A DNA stretch of 64,000 nt from Stigmatella erecta (GTDB taxonomy: Bacteria > Myxococcota > Myxococcia > Myxococcales > Myxococcaceae): positions 186,001 to 250,000 of the forward strand of contig NZ_FOIJ01000002.1 in assembly GCF_900111745.1 (NCBI RefSeq). Direction: 5' to 3'. Positions 51,045 through 59,927 of the stretch are shown here, one piece after another (within the stretch, counting starts at the first letter, position 1; each line of letters opens with the position of its first letter). A model generated the notes under the pieces. It had not been told where the DNA came from. It saw only the letters and a program-made list of their open reading frames with translations, and did no database searches. Made by a program: the position numbers and the translations under genes.

Positions 51045-53540
51045 ATGACGATACCGCCCGGCCTGGTGATTGCTCCCGGTCATCGCGTGAAGTGGCTCGA
51101 TGGGCGGCTCGCCATCGAGGCCGACGAAGACCGCAGCCGCCTGCGCTCCGCGTTGGAGCGTCACCTCGTGGTAGGCGATGCGGGCCACACGCTCATCCTG
51201 GGCAGCCAAATCCGCGCCAGTCTCGATACGCACCTTCAGGTCCACCCCCTCTCGGCGGTGGAGGCGCGCTTCCTGGCCGACAACAACGTGCCGCTGTCGC
51301 TCCCCACGGGCACGCCCGCGCTCTCGCCGCGCACGGACCTTCACACCCACTTCGCGGGGGCCTTGCCCGGCAAGACGCTCGTGGAGCTGGCCACCTCCAC
51401 CGAAGGTGTCACGGTGCCACGGGGCCTGCTCTCCGAGATAGGCATCGACGCCCGTCAGGACGTGCCCGCCCCGGCCCTCAATCCCCTGGCCCGCGAACGG
51501 CTCGCGCGCAGCCTCGATGTTCCCCTGGACCGGCAAATCACATTCCAGGACATGGAGCGCCTCTACGCACGGCGCAGCCCGCTCACCAAGCATCCCCTCC
51601 TCTTCGTTCCCCAGCTTCGAGCCATTGCCCGGCAGTTGGCCGCCACGGGCGTGCGCTATGCCGAGCTCTCCCTGTCCACGGCCGTGGAGCCGGAGGTGCT
51701 CACGGCACTCCACGCGTCGCTCGAGCCCATCGAAGACGAGAGCGGGGTTCGCCTCCGGTTCCTCGTGGCCCTGTCCCGCCACGATGATCTCGAGTGGGAT
51801 CTCGACGTTCTCGACCGCGTCGAGCAGTGCCTTGCCAGCCGCGCCATCGCGGGCGTGGACATCATGGGGCACGAGACGTGCTCCACCCGGGCCTTCGTGC
51901 CCATCCTCGAGCGCGCCGCCTCGCTCGGTGATGCCCGGCCGGGCTTCGTGGTCCGCGTCCATGCGGGCGAGAACCCCGCCTATCCCGAGAACGTCCGCGA
52001 GGCCATCCGCGTGCTGTTGCCCTTCCCAGGGGTGGAGATCCGCATCGGCCATGGGCTCTACGGCGTCGACGGCGAGACCCTGGCCGCCATGGCTCGCAAC
52101 GCGGACCGGGTCATCGTGGAGTTCAACCTCACCTCCAACCTCGCGCTCAACAACATCCAGACCACGATGCAGGTTCCCTTGCGGCGGTACGTGGATGCGG
52201 GCGTCTCGGCCGTCCTCGGCACCGACGGCGCCGGCCTCTACGGCACCTCCGCCCCCGACGAGGCACGCGCGGCCCTGGCCTGCGGTCTCGACGAGCCGAG
52301 GCTGGCCCGGATCCGCGACACGGAAGACGCGCTGATGAAGAGACGCCAGGAGAACGAGCGGAACAGGCCCCCCCTGAGGGACTGGAGCCCGCCTCCGCCC
52401 GCCCCGCGGCGGCACTTCACCCCGGCCCGCGCGGCGGAGCTCGCAGCGCAGCGCGGCGCCGTGCGTGCGGCCCAGGCGCAGCGGCTGCACCAGCGGGGGG
52501 CCACCGTGACCAGCGAGGCGCCCGTGCTGGCGGGCCGCCCGCTGCTGTGGCTCGCGGGGGCGTGGCGCCACGCGTTCGCCGACTGGACCCCGGATGAAGT
52601 CCAGCATGCCGCCACGGTCCTCGCCGAGGTGCTGCGAGGCCTTGCCGCGCGAGGGGGGCTCCTGTTGACGGGAGGGACGTGCCACGGAATGGAAGGACTG
52701 AGCCACGGCCTCGCCGCCGAAGCGGGCGTGGATGTCCTGGGCGCCATCGTGGAGGAAACCCTCGCGGACGATCTCGATGCCCGGGTACGGACCTTCTGGC
52801 GCTGTGCGCGCTCCTTGTACGAGAAGGCCTCGCCCGTGGTTCGCCTGGTGCGCGACGCGCATGGGCTCGGGCTCTTCCTGGGAGGGGGCCTCATCGTCGC
52901 GGACGAGCAGCAGGCCGCCCTCAACCTCCGAGCCCGGCACGTGCTGCTCTCAGGACTGAGGGGGGCCGCCGTGGAGGCCGCCCGCGCCAGCAAGCACGCC
53001 CGCTTCGTCGATGACGCGGCGAGCATCCTGGCCGCGCTCGATGACACGCGTCCGTGGGGACAGCTCCGCTACCCGGGCCCCAATGAGGCCGCGGACGTCG
53101 TCCTCCTGCGGCGGGGCGCCCTGGGCGATGCCGAGCTGCTTCTGATCCGGCGGCACGACGACAGCGGCGCCGCCGCGGGGCGCATGTCCCTGCCCGGAGG
53201 CTTCGTTCGCCCTGGCGAATCGCCACGCGATGCCGCCGTCCGCGAGCTCCTGGAGGAGACGGGCTTCCGGATTCCCCCCGAGTCCCTGGTCCCCGTCACC
53301 ACCGTGGCGGGCGGAGGACGCGACCCGCGCGACACCGCCGAGCGGTGGGTGCGCAGCCATGTTTTCGCGGCCCTCGTCGACGACGAAGACACCCCGCCGC
53401 CAGGCACCGCCAGCAACCTCGTCCTGGGAGGTTCGGACGCCGCGGCGGCGCTGTTCGTTTCCGTCACACGCCGGCCCCGCCTGGCCTTCGACCATGATGG
53501 CCTTGTCACCCAGTCCCTCGCGGCGCTCTCCCTGCTCTGA
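51045..53540 (+). CDS. Adenosine deaminase-SLOG-like-NUDIX fusion protein
   Basis: An 831-residue cytoplasmic protein joining three nucleotide-related modules. (1) Adenosine deaminase-type barrel, about 95-430: zinc ligands in DLHTH (His 100, His 102), the HAGE motif (306-309), GHGLYG (His 336) and TDG (Asp 394). In typical enzymes the last motif is TDDP; here the second Asp is Gly, so the substrate may differ. (2) About 495-668: a Rossmann-like domain with LLLTGGTCHGMEG and FLGGGLIVADEQQAA, resembling SLOG/LOG nucleotide-binding proteins. (3) About 682-831: NUDIX hydrolase with a complete box (Gly 719, Glu 725, REL 733-735, EE 737-738, Gly 740). An N-terminal extension (1-94) is unassigned. 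No operon partner: upstream is a hairpin, downstream fabF is convergent. A role in nucleotide signalling, salvage or phage defence is inferred from domain content only. Confidence 0.85.
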   Translation: MTIPPGLVIAPGHRVKWLDGRLAIEADEDRSRLRSALERHLVVGDAGHTLILGSQIRASLDTHLQVHPLSAVEARFLADNNVPLSLPTGTPALSPRTDLHTHFAGALPGKTLVELATSTEGVTVPRGLLSEIGIDARQDVPAPALNPLARERLARSLDVPLDRQITFQDMERLYARRSPLTKHPLLFVPQLRAIARQLAATGVRYAELSLSTAVEPEVLTALHASLEPIEDESGVRLRFLVALSRHDDLEWDLDVLDRVEQCLASRAIAGVDIMGHETCSTRAFVPILERAASLGDARPGFVVRVHAGENPAYPENVREAIRVLLPFPGVEIRIGHGLYGVDGETLAAMARNADRVIVEFNLTSNLALNNIQTTMQVPLRRYVDAGVSAVLGTDGAGLYGTSAPDEARAALACGLDEPRLARIRDTEDALMKRRQENERNRPPLRDWSPPPPAPRRHFTPARAAELAAQRGAVRAAQAQRLHQRGATVTSEAPVLAGRPLLWLAGAWRHAFADWTPDEVQHAATVLAEVLRGLAARGGLLLTGGTCHGMEGLSHGLAAEAGVDVLGAIVEETLADDLDARVRTFWRCARSLYEKASPVVRLVRDAHGLGLFLGGGLIVADEQQAALNLRARHVLLSGLRGAAVEAARASKHARFVDDAASILAALDDTRPWGQLRYPGPNEAADVVLLRRGALGDAELLLIRRHDDSGAAAGRMSLPGGFVRPGESPRDAAVRELLEETGFRIPPESLVPVTTVAGGGRDPRDTAERWVRSHVFAALVDDEDTPPPGTASNLVLGGSDAAAALFVSVTRRPRLAFDHDGLVTQSLAALSLL

Positions 53541-53563
53541 GGCGGCGGCAAGCCCGGGCCCGC

Positions 53564-54805
53564 TTACCTCGGCCGCTGAAAGACGAGCGACACGTTGGTG
53601 CCTCCGAAGCCGAACGAGTTGCTCATGACCGCATCCACACGCTGCTCGCGGGCGGTGTTGGGGATGCAGTCCAGCGTGATGCGCGGGTCCTGCTTCTGCA
53701 GGTTGAGGGTGGGCGGGAGAATGCCCCGCTGGAGCGCCAGGACGCTGATGACGGCCTCCGCCGCCCCGGCAGCCCCATTCATGTGCCCCGTCATGGACTT
53801 GGTGGAGGAGACGGCCACCCCCCGGGCGGCCTCGCCGAACACGCTGGAAATGCCCTCCATCTCCAGCACATCGCCCAGGTCCGTGGAGGTGCCGTGCGCA
53901 TTGATGTAGCCAATGTCCGCGGGGGCCAGCCGCGCGTCCTCGAGCGCCAACCGCATGCTCCGCTGGGCGCCCTCATGTCCCGGCGCAGGCTGGGTCACAT
54001 GGTACGCATCTGAGCTGGCACCGTAGCCCGTCAGCTCCGCATACACCTTCGCGCCCCGGGCCCGGGCCTGGTCCCACGTCTCCAGCACCAGCACCCCGGC
54101 CCCTTCCGCCACCACGAAGCCATCGCGGTCCACATCGAAGGGGCGGCTGGCCTGCTGGGGCGCCTCGTTGCGCGTGGAAAGCGCCTTCATCGCGGCGAAC
54201 CCACCCACCCCCAGCAGCGTCACCGGGGCCTCGGCGCCTCCGGCCACGGCCGCATCGAAGTCTCCGCGCTGGATGCCCCGGAAGGCTTCCCCCAGGGCAT
54301 GGGCGCTGGTGGAACACGCGGAGTTGGAGGACCAGCTCGGGCCCTTGAGGCCGTGGCGAATGGAGATGTACCCCGGCGCCATGTTGATGATCATCTGCAA
54401 GATGAAGAAGGGACTGATGCGATCGGGCCCCTTCTCCAGCGCCTTCCGGTAGGTCTCCTCGAGGCTGCCCAGCCCTCCGATTCCCGAGCCGATGATGGTG
54501 GCCACCCGCCCGGCGTTCTCAGCGGTCACCGTCAGCCCCGAGTCCTTCATGGCCATGTCCGCGGCGGCCACCGCGAACTGACAGAACCGGTCCATCCGGC
54601 GCAGCTCCCGGCGGTCCATGAAGTCCTCCGGGCGGAAATCCTTCACCTCGCCCGCGATGCGGCAATCCAGGGCGCTGGCGTCAAAGAGCGTGATGGGTCC
54701 CACCCCACTCTGGCCTCGAATGAGCGCCGCCCAGCTCTTCTCCACACCCGTGCCACAGGGGCTGATGAGCCCCAATCCCGTGACCACGACGCGCCGCTTC
54801 TCCAT
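53564..54805 (-). CDS. fabF: Beta-ketoacyl-ACP synthase II
   Basis: A 413-residue condensing enzyme of the FabF type. The catalytic Cys is in [15 protein letters not shown], the two active-site His residues in [11 protein letters not shown] and [12 protein letters not shown], and the C-terminal [14 protein letters not shown] motif is present. Length and motifs match the elongating KAS II (malonyl-ACP plus acyl-ACP). It is not next to acpP or fabG, so it is an accessory copy outside the fab operon, possibly for special lipids or a secondary metabolite. It is divergent from a TetR regulator at 55029 with a palindrome between, which suggests that regulator controls it. Confidence 0.95.
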   Translation of the reverse strand: MEKRRVVVTGLGLISPCGTGVEKSWAALIRGQSGVGPITLFDASALDCRIAGEVKDFRPEDFMDRRELRRMDRFCQFAVAAADMAMKDSGLTVTAENAGRVATIIGSGIGGLGSLEETYRKALEKGPDRISPFFILQMIINMAPGYISIRHGLKGPSWSSNSACSTSAHALGEAFRGIQRGDFDAAVAGGAEAPVTLLGVGGFAAMKALSTRNEAPQQASRPFDVDRDGFVVAEGAGVLVLETWDQARARGAKVYAELTGYGASSDAYHVTQPAPGHEGAQRSMRLALEDARLAPADIGYINAHGTSTDLGDVLEMEGISSVFGEAARGVAVSSTKSMTGHMNGAAGAAEAVISVLALQRGILPPTLNLQKQDPRITLDCIPNTAREQRVDAVMSNSFGFGGTNVSLVFQRPR

Positions 54806-54870
54806 GGGGCTGCTCCCTTGCGCCTGCGCGGAGTCCCCTCCTCACGCCAAGCACTGAATGGCCTTAACAG

Positions 54871-54886
54871 TATTACCATCATAATA
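54871..54886. promoter_or_regulatory. Candidate TetR operator between fabF and tetR
   Basis: Perfect inverted repeat TATTA-CCATCA-TAATA inside an AT-rich patch of the 223-bp divergent gap, 66 bp from fabF and 143 bp from the regulator start. Confidence 0.45.
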
Positions 54887-55028
54887 AGACGGCAACCTGG
54901 AAAATGGCCCAGCAGCCCCAACGTGGGGGCCTGCGTCACAGGAAAGCCGTAGGCCCCCGGCGTCACTCCCTGCATGCTCTCGCGCCGCCGGGGGTGGCCG
55001 GCACCGAGGGTTCAGGAGGCCCTCCCCC

Positions 55029-55619
55029 ATGCGGTATGGACCCGAGCACAAGCAAGCGACGCGCTTGCGCATCCTCGCCGCGGCGGAGTCCCTGTTCCGC
55101 CAGCATGGCTTCGAAGGCGCGAGTGTCGAGCGTGTCATGCGCGCCGCGGGCCTGACGGTGGGCGGCTTCTATGCCCACTTCACCTCGAAGGAGGCGCTTC
55201 TCGCGGAAGCCCTGCGGGCCTTCCTCCAGAAGCGCCAGGAGCGTTGGACGGAGGGCATCGAGGCGCTGCGGGGCAAGGAGTGGCTGAGCCACTTCACCCG
55301 CCGCTACCTCAACCGGCAACTCTGCGATGATCCGGGAGAGGGTTGCCTCATGCCCTCCCTCCTGTCAGAGCTCACGAGGGCTTCCCCGGAGATCCAGGCC
55401 ACCTTCGCCGAAGGCCTCGATGCGCTGGTCCGCAAGGCCCAGGCCCACCTGGAGGATGCGACGGGCGTCACGGCCCGCCAGAAGGCCATCGCGTCCATTG
55501 CCCTGTGCTTCGGAGCCATGACCCTGGCCAGGGCGACCGCGTCGCACGCCCTCTCGAACGAAGTGCTGGAAGCCGCCCAGGCCCTGCTCCTGTCGAAGGA
55601 GGATGTCTCCGGTCAGTGA
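55029..55619 (+). CDS. TetR-family regulator
   Basis: A 196-residue TetR-family repressor. The helix-turn-helix is typical (about 12-58: RLRILAAAESLFRQHGFEGA, VERVMRAAGLTVGGFYAHFTSKEALL). The ligand domain has CDDPGEGCLMPSLLSELTRA, a segment common in AcrR/TetR subgroup regulators of small enzymes. It is divergent from fabF and likely represses it or itself. Its last 7 bp overlap the end of the convergent SNF2 helicase gene. Confidence 0.93.
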   Translation: MRYGPEHKQATRLRILAAAESLFRQHGFEGASVERVMRAAGLTVGGFYAHFTSKEALLAEALRAFLQKRQERWTEGIEALRGKEWLSHFTRRYLNRQLCDDPGEGCLMPSLLSELTRASPEIQATFAEGLDALVRKAQAHLEDATGVTARQKAIASIALCFGAMTLARATASHALSNEVLEAAQALLLSKEDVSGQ

Positions 55620-58600
55620 ACGGTCCGGGGCCCCGGATCCTCTTCATCGCCCTGCATGTCGCGAACGGAGGTGCCTCCCGCCAGCAGCGTCAGCAAGTCC
55701 TTCGTGGTGAGCCGTGCCGCGGCGTTCGTCCCTTCGAGCACGCCCGCCACGAGGGCACGCTTGTCTGAATGCAGCGAGAGGATCTGCTCCTCGATCGTTC
55801 CACGGGCAATCAACCGGTACACGGTCACCGGCCGTGTCTGGCCGATGCGGTGAGCTCGGTCCGTCGCCTGGTCCTCGACGGCCGGGTTCCACCACGGATC
55901 CAGGTGGATGACATAGTCGGCGGCGGTGAGGTTGATGCCCGTCCCCCCCGCCTTGAGCGAGATGAGGAACAGGTCTCCCTCCCCCTCCTGGAACGCCTGG
56001 ATTCGCTTCGCGCGCGCCGTGGGCGGCGTCGCTCCATCGAGGTACTGGTATGTGAACCCGGCGCGCTCCACCTCTTCCCGGACCAGCGCGAGGTGCGAGG
56101 TGAACTGACTGAACACCAGGGCACGGTGGCCCTCGCTCTTGAGCTCCTCCAGCAGCTCGAGGAGCCGCCTCATCTTGGCGGATGAGACCGAGGACTGTGC
56201 GTCGTAGAGACGCGGATGCGACGCAAGCAGCCGCAGCCGCGTGAGCGCCGCCAGCACCTGGAAGCGCTGCTGTTCGTCACGGAGCCCCTTGCCCTGCGCG
56301 CTGACCTCCGCGACGGCCGCGAGGCGCGCATCCTCGTACAGCGTCCACTCCTCTTCGGAGAGCGCCACCGGCACCTGGATCTCCGTCCGGGAGGGCAGCT
56401 CGCGCGCGACCTCCTGCTTCGTCCGCCGGAGCAGGAAGGGGCGAAGGACCCGCGAGAGGGCGGCGTTGGCCTCCGGCTCCTTGCCTCGCTCGATAGGCGC
56501 CGCGAAGCGCTCCCGGAACTGCTCCCAGCTCCCGAGCAACCCAGGGAAGACGATGGCGAAGAGGCTCCACAGCTCACCCAGGTGGTTCTCCAGGGGCGTT
56601 CCCGAGAGCGCGATGCGAAAGCCCGCCTTCAGCTGGCGGGCGGCACGGGCCCTGCGGGTGCTGGGATTCTTCAGCGCCTGCGCTTCATCGACGACCAGGG
56701 TGGCGAACTGAACCTCGCCGAGGCTCGCCGCGTCGCGGACCAGCAGGCCGTAGCTCACGATGAGCACATCGCTCTTCCTGAGCTTCGTGAGGCACGCCAT
56801 CCGCTCCGCCTGCTCGGCGTAAAGAACCGGCCGGAGATTCGGAGCGAAGCGCTGAATCTCCTGGACCCAGTTGAAGGCAACGGAGGTGGGCGCGAGCACC
56901 AGCGCGGGGCCGAGCCGCGCACGGTCGAGGAGCACCGCGAGCGCCTGCACGGTCTTCCCAAGCCCCATGTCATCCGCGAGGCACGCCCCCGCGCCCCAGG
57001 CCGCGACCCGGCTGAGCCATGCATGGCCTTCGGCTTGATAGTCGCGCAGCGTGGTGCCCAGCGAGGCGGGAGGTTTCGGCTTGAGCGAGAGCGACGCGGC
57101 CAGGCGCTCCGTCAACAGCTGCCAGGCAGGCGCGGTCTCGACGTCAGCCCCGGCATCGCGCAATGCGCTGATCGCGGGCACCGCTCCTGGGGAGAGCTCG
57201 ATGCGGCTCTTTCCCACGAAGGCGTGGTCAGCCACCGCCAGCAACCGTTGCCGCAGGGTCTCGCTGAGCTCGACCCACCGGTGGGCATCGACGCGCACGA
57301 ACCGCTTCTGCCGCCGGGCCGCGTCCAGGAGGACCGCCAGCTCGAGCCTTCCGGCCTCGACCTTCAGCTCGCCCGAGAGGCCAAACCAGTCCCGCTTGCG
57401 CTCGACCTGCACCCGCAGGGCTTCCGGACCTGCGGGCGCGGCAATGACCGGCTTCTCGTCCACCCACTCCACCTCGAGTCCCGCCGGAGGTGCCTGCAAC
57501 GCGGCCACGAGCTCCAGCGCGGCCTCCGTCTCGCCGATGCGGAAACAGAAGGGAGGCCCTTCCTCGGCGGCCGAGAGCGGCAGCGGCGCGATGGCCGCGC
57601 GGGCACGCTCCTCCTCCCGCAGGAGCTGGCGGCGCACGTAGCCGCGCTCCCCCCCTCGGGAGAGCAGGACGTCGCGAGGCCCCACCCCCGGGTGAAACAG
57701 CGGCGCGCCCGGCCCCGGCCGCACGAGCAGCTCGAGCTCCAGGGACACATCGGGCAATAGGCGCAACCGGACCACGGTGGCCACTTCGGTCTGGAGCTCA
57801 CGCCCCTTGAGCGCCTGTGGGACGACGAGCGGGAGGCGCGCTTCCAGCCGCGACAACCGTTCGAGCAGTGGCCCGTGGCTCTCGGGAGGGAACTGATCGC
57901 CGTGCTTCTCGAGCACGGCCCAGATCCGCCGGGCCTCTTCATTCACGTCGATGAGCAGACACCGGCCCCGCTGCTCCTCGACGGTGAACAGGGGCTCTCC
58001 CAGGGAGAACGTGCGCAGCAGCGCGCTCAGCAGCTTGGGGTTGAAGCGCTCGCCCTCGATGGAGGGCTCCAGGCGGATGTGCTCGGCCGCCGCGAGCGCC
58101 GTGAAGCCCAGCTGCACGCGCTTCATTTCGAGGGGCACGTCCGGGCGAAGTTCGAGCGCCACGCGGGGATGCCCCGCGAGCGAGAGGAACGCCCGCGAGG
58201 GATACGTCCCCGCCGCACGGGATGACGTCGGCGACCACGAGACGAGGTGCTCGGCGATCCGGAGGTCCGCGTCGCAGAGCGACTCGCGATGCTCTTCGAG
58301 GAGCCGGGCCGCGGTCATCCGCGCGCCAGCACTCAACGTGCCCCGGCGGGTCTGCTTCTTCACGAGCGGCGACACCGTCAGGGTTCCGAGCTCATGCTCG
58401 ATGAACCACCACACCTCGACCGTGGCCCGAGGCTTCGCCGCCTCCTCCTCGAACAGCTCCAGCTCCTTCAAGGCACGCGCCCAGCTTGGACGCAGCAGCT
58501 CCTCGGCGAGCCGCCGCGCATCGGCCAGCCGGGTGGTGTCGGAGAGCACATCCAGGAGCGTGTCCACCAGCGCGAGCACGTGGACACAGCCCCGTTGCCG

Positions 58601-59491
58601 GGTCGCGCAGTTGCACTCCCACCGGCCCTCGCCCCCCCCGGGAAAGGCCAACCGGGCCGACACGGCCACGGTGCCGTAGTCGGGTCCCCCCCGGACGACG
58701 CGGTCACGCTCCTTCCAGGTGAGCGCGCAGGCCGCCACATCGAAGCTCCAGGACTCCAGCGCCCGCAGCGCGTGGGAGCGAGGGACCGCATGAAGCCGCA
58801 GCGCCCGGCGTACCTCGAGCAGGCGGCCCCACAGCGGTGCCAGCAACGCATCCCCATGGTGTTCCCGGCGCACGGCCTCCTCGCAGAGTGCCGACCGCAC
58901 CGAGTCCGCTTCCTGCCGCAGATAGGCCGCGGCCGCCTCGGCCAGGGCCGTCTCCAGCCCCCGCCCACGGGCCCCCACGTGACGAAGCGCCCCTTCCCTC
59001 GAACCGACATCCCGGAGTGCCAGCCCCCCCAGGACATGGCGAAGCCCATTGCGCTGCGCTTCGTTGATGGCCAGATCCTGCAGGAGCCCCCCCGCGGAGA
59101 CCGCGAGCGCGTGTTTGACGTGGTGCGCTTCGGCCCAACGGTCGAGCTCCGCCCGCGTCGCGAACACCCCCTCGGAGGGCCCGGGCGTCACCGCTTCGCT
59201 CGATGGCTCCCCCCCGGCCCCGCGCTGGGCGAGGAAGGAGAGGCTCAGCGCGACGGCATGCTTGCACACCGCCTCCCGCACGGGGCACGTACAGTGGGAG
59301 ACGAGCGTCCCGCTGAGGGCAGAGACCCGGACGCGGTACTCCTCCGTCCCCCTCACGAGGCCATCGAGGGCATCCTTGTCGAGGACACAGGACAGCACGC
59401 GCCCCTCCCGCCAATAGGCCTCGCCACGCGCGAAAGCGCCTCCCGCGGCCGCGCGGAGGTTCTCGGAGGTGAGCAACACGGGTAACACCAT
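55613..59491 (-). CDS. SNF2-family helicase with two SWIM zinc fingers
   Basis: A 1292-residue DNA/nucleoprotein translocase. Two SWIM zinc motifs C-x-C-x6-C-x-H are present: CTCPVREAVCKH (Cys 67 to His 78) and CNCATRQRGCVH (Cys 293 to His 304). The SNF2 ATPase begins near 815: TLRDYQAEGHAWL, Walker A DDMGLGKTVQA, LAPTSVAFNWVQE, DEAQALKN, SGTPLENHLGELW. The second RecA lobe has LVFSQFTSH, LISLKAGGTGINLTAADYVI and the arginine-finger motif QATDRAHRIGQ. Proteins of this layout are widespread single-gene helicases in bacteria; roles in DNA repair or transcription are suspected but not established. The middle region (about 310-800) has no recognised motif. Confidence 0.94.
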   Translation of the reverse strand: MVLPVLLTSENLRAAAGGAFARGEAYWREGRVLSCVLDKDALDGLVRGTEEYRVRVSALSGTLVSHCTCPVREAVCKHAVALSLSFLAQRGAGGEPSSEAVTPGPSEGVFATRAELDRWAEAHHVKHALAVSAGGLLQDLAINEAQRNGLRHVLGGLALRDVGSREGALRHVGARGRGLETALAEAAAAYLRQEADSVRSALCEEAVRREHHGDALLAPLWGRLLEVRRALRLHAVPRSHALRALESWSFDVAACALTWKERDRVVRGGPDYGTVAVSARLAFPGGGEGRWECNCATRQRGCVHVLALVDTLLDVLSDTTRLADARRLAEELLRPSWARALKELELFEEEAAKPRATVEVWWFIEHELGTLTVSPLVKKQTRRGTLSAGARMTAARLLEEHRESLCDADLRIAEHLVSWSPTSSRAAGTYPSRAFLSLAGHPRVALELRPDVPLEMKRVQLGFTALAAAEHIRLEPSIEGERFNPKLLSALLRTFSLGEPLFTVEEQRGRCLLIDVNEEARRIWAVLEKHGDQFPPESHGPLLERLSRLEARLPLVVPQALKGRELQTEVATVVRLRLLPDVSLELELLVRPGPGAPLFHPGVGPRDVLLSRGGERGYVRRQLLREEERARAAIAPLPLSAAEEGPPFCFRIGETEAALELVAALQAPPAGLEVEWVDEKPVIAAPAGPEALRVQVERKRDWFGLSGELKVEAGRLELAVLLDAARRQKRFVRVDAHRWVELSETLRQRLLAVADHAFVGKSRIELSPGAVPAISALRDAGADVETAPAWQLLTERLAASLSLKPKPPASLGTTLRDYQAEGHAWLSRVAAWGAGACLADDMGLGKTVQALAVLLDRARLGPALVLAPTSVAFNWVQEIQRFAPNLRPVLYAEQAERMACLTKLRKSDVLIVSYGLLVRDAASLGEVQFATLVVDEAQALKNPSTRRARAARQLKAGFRIALSGTPLENHLGELWSLFAIVFPGLLGSWEQFRERFAAPIERGKEPEANAALSRVLRPFLLRRTKQEVARELPSRTEIQVPVALSEEEWTLYEDARLAAVAEVSAQGKGLRDEQQRFQVLAALTRLRLLASHPRLYDAQSSVSSAKMRRLLELLEELKSEGHRALVFSQFTSHLALVREEVERAGFTYQYLDGATPPTARAKRIQAFQEGEGDLFLISLKAGGTGINLTAADYVIHLDPWWNPAVEDQATDRAHRIGQTRPVTVYRLIARGTIEEQILSLHSDKRALVAGVLEGTNAAARLTTKDLLTLLAGGTSVRDMQGDEEDPGPRTVH

Positions 59492-59629
59492 GGGGCACCG
59501 ACTCTAACCGCGCCGCCCGGGCCAGGAGGGCCCTTCTGCTCCTCCTGGGCGCAACCTGCACGCCTGCCGGGGAGCCGGGAAGGAAGACCGGCCCTTCCTC
59601 GGATCCGCCGATTGCGGCGAAGCCCTCGC

Positions 59630-59927
59630 GAGGACGCACACTGGAAACCCGGCGGGTCCTGCTGGTCACGGGGAGGATGGACGAGGTGCCGGAACTCCCG
59701 GGGTACCGGGAGCTGTGGGGCAAGAGCATCTTCCAGTGCCCCTACTGCCACTGCTGGGAGGTGAGCGCAGCGGCACAACCTCCAAAGCGCGGGGGTGCGC
59801 GTGGAGGAGCGCCGCGTCCAAAGGCTCCTCGCGCAAGGCAGAGCCCTCGTCGCGGTGGAGCTGGAGGACGGGACCCAGGTTCCCCGGCAGGTGCTCTTCG
59901 CCCGGCCGTCGCAACGCCAGGCCCTCA
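59630..59927 (+). pseudogene. Remnant of a thioredoxin-reductase-like flavoprotein gene
   Basis: Two fragments of one protein in different frames. The first (59630-59765) reads TRRVLLVTGRMDEVPELPGY and then FQCPYCHCWEV, matching the NAD(P)/FAD oxidoreductases in which the active site reads CPYCHGWE. The second (about 59773-59925) reads NLQSAGVRVEERRVQRLL and VELEDGTQVPRQVLFARP, the later NADPH-domain strand. The linking ~70 residues are missing and both ends are lost. It is therefore a decayed gene, squeezed between the SNF2 helicase and lactate dehydrogenase genes. The rest of 59492-59629 holds nothing recognised. Confidence 0.75.

Noticed and set aside
51045-53540. A full RADAR defence operon around the ADA protein
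   Set aside because: No RdrA-like ATPase or membrane partner is adjacent; neighbours are a propeller protein and convergent fabF.
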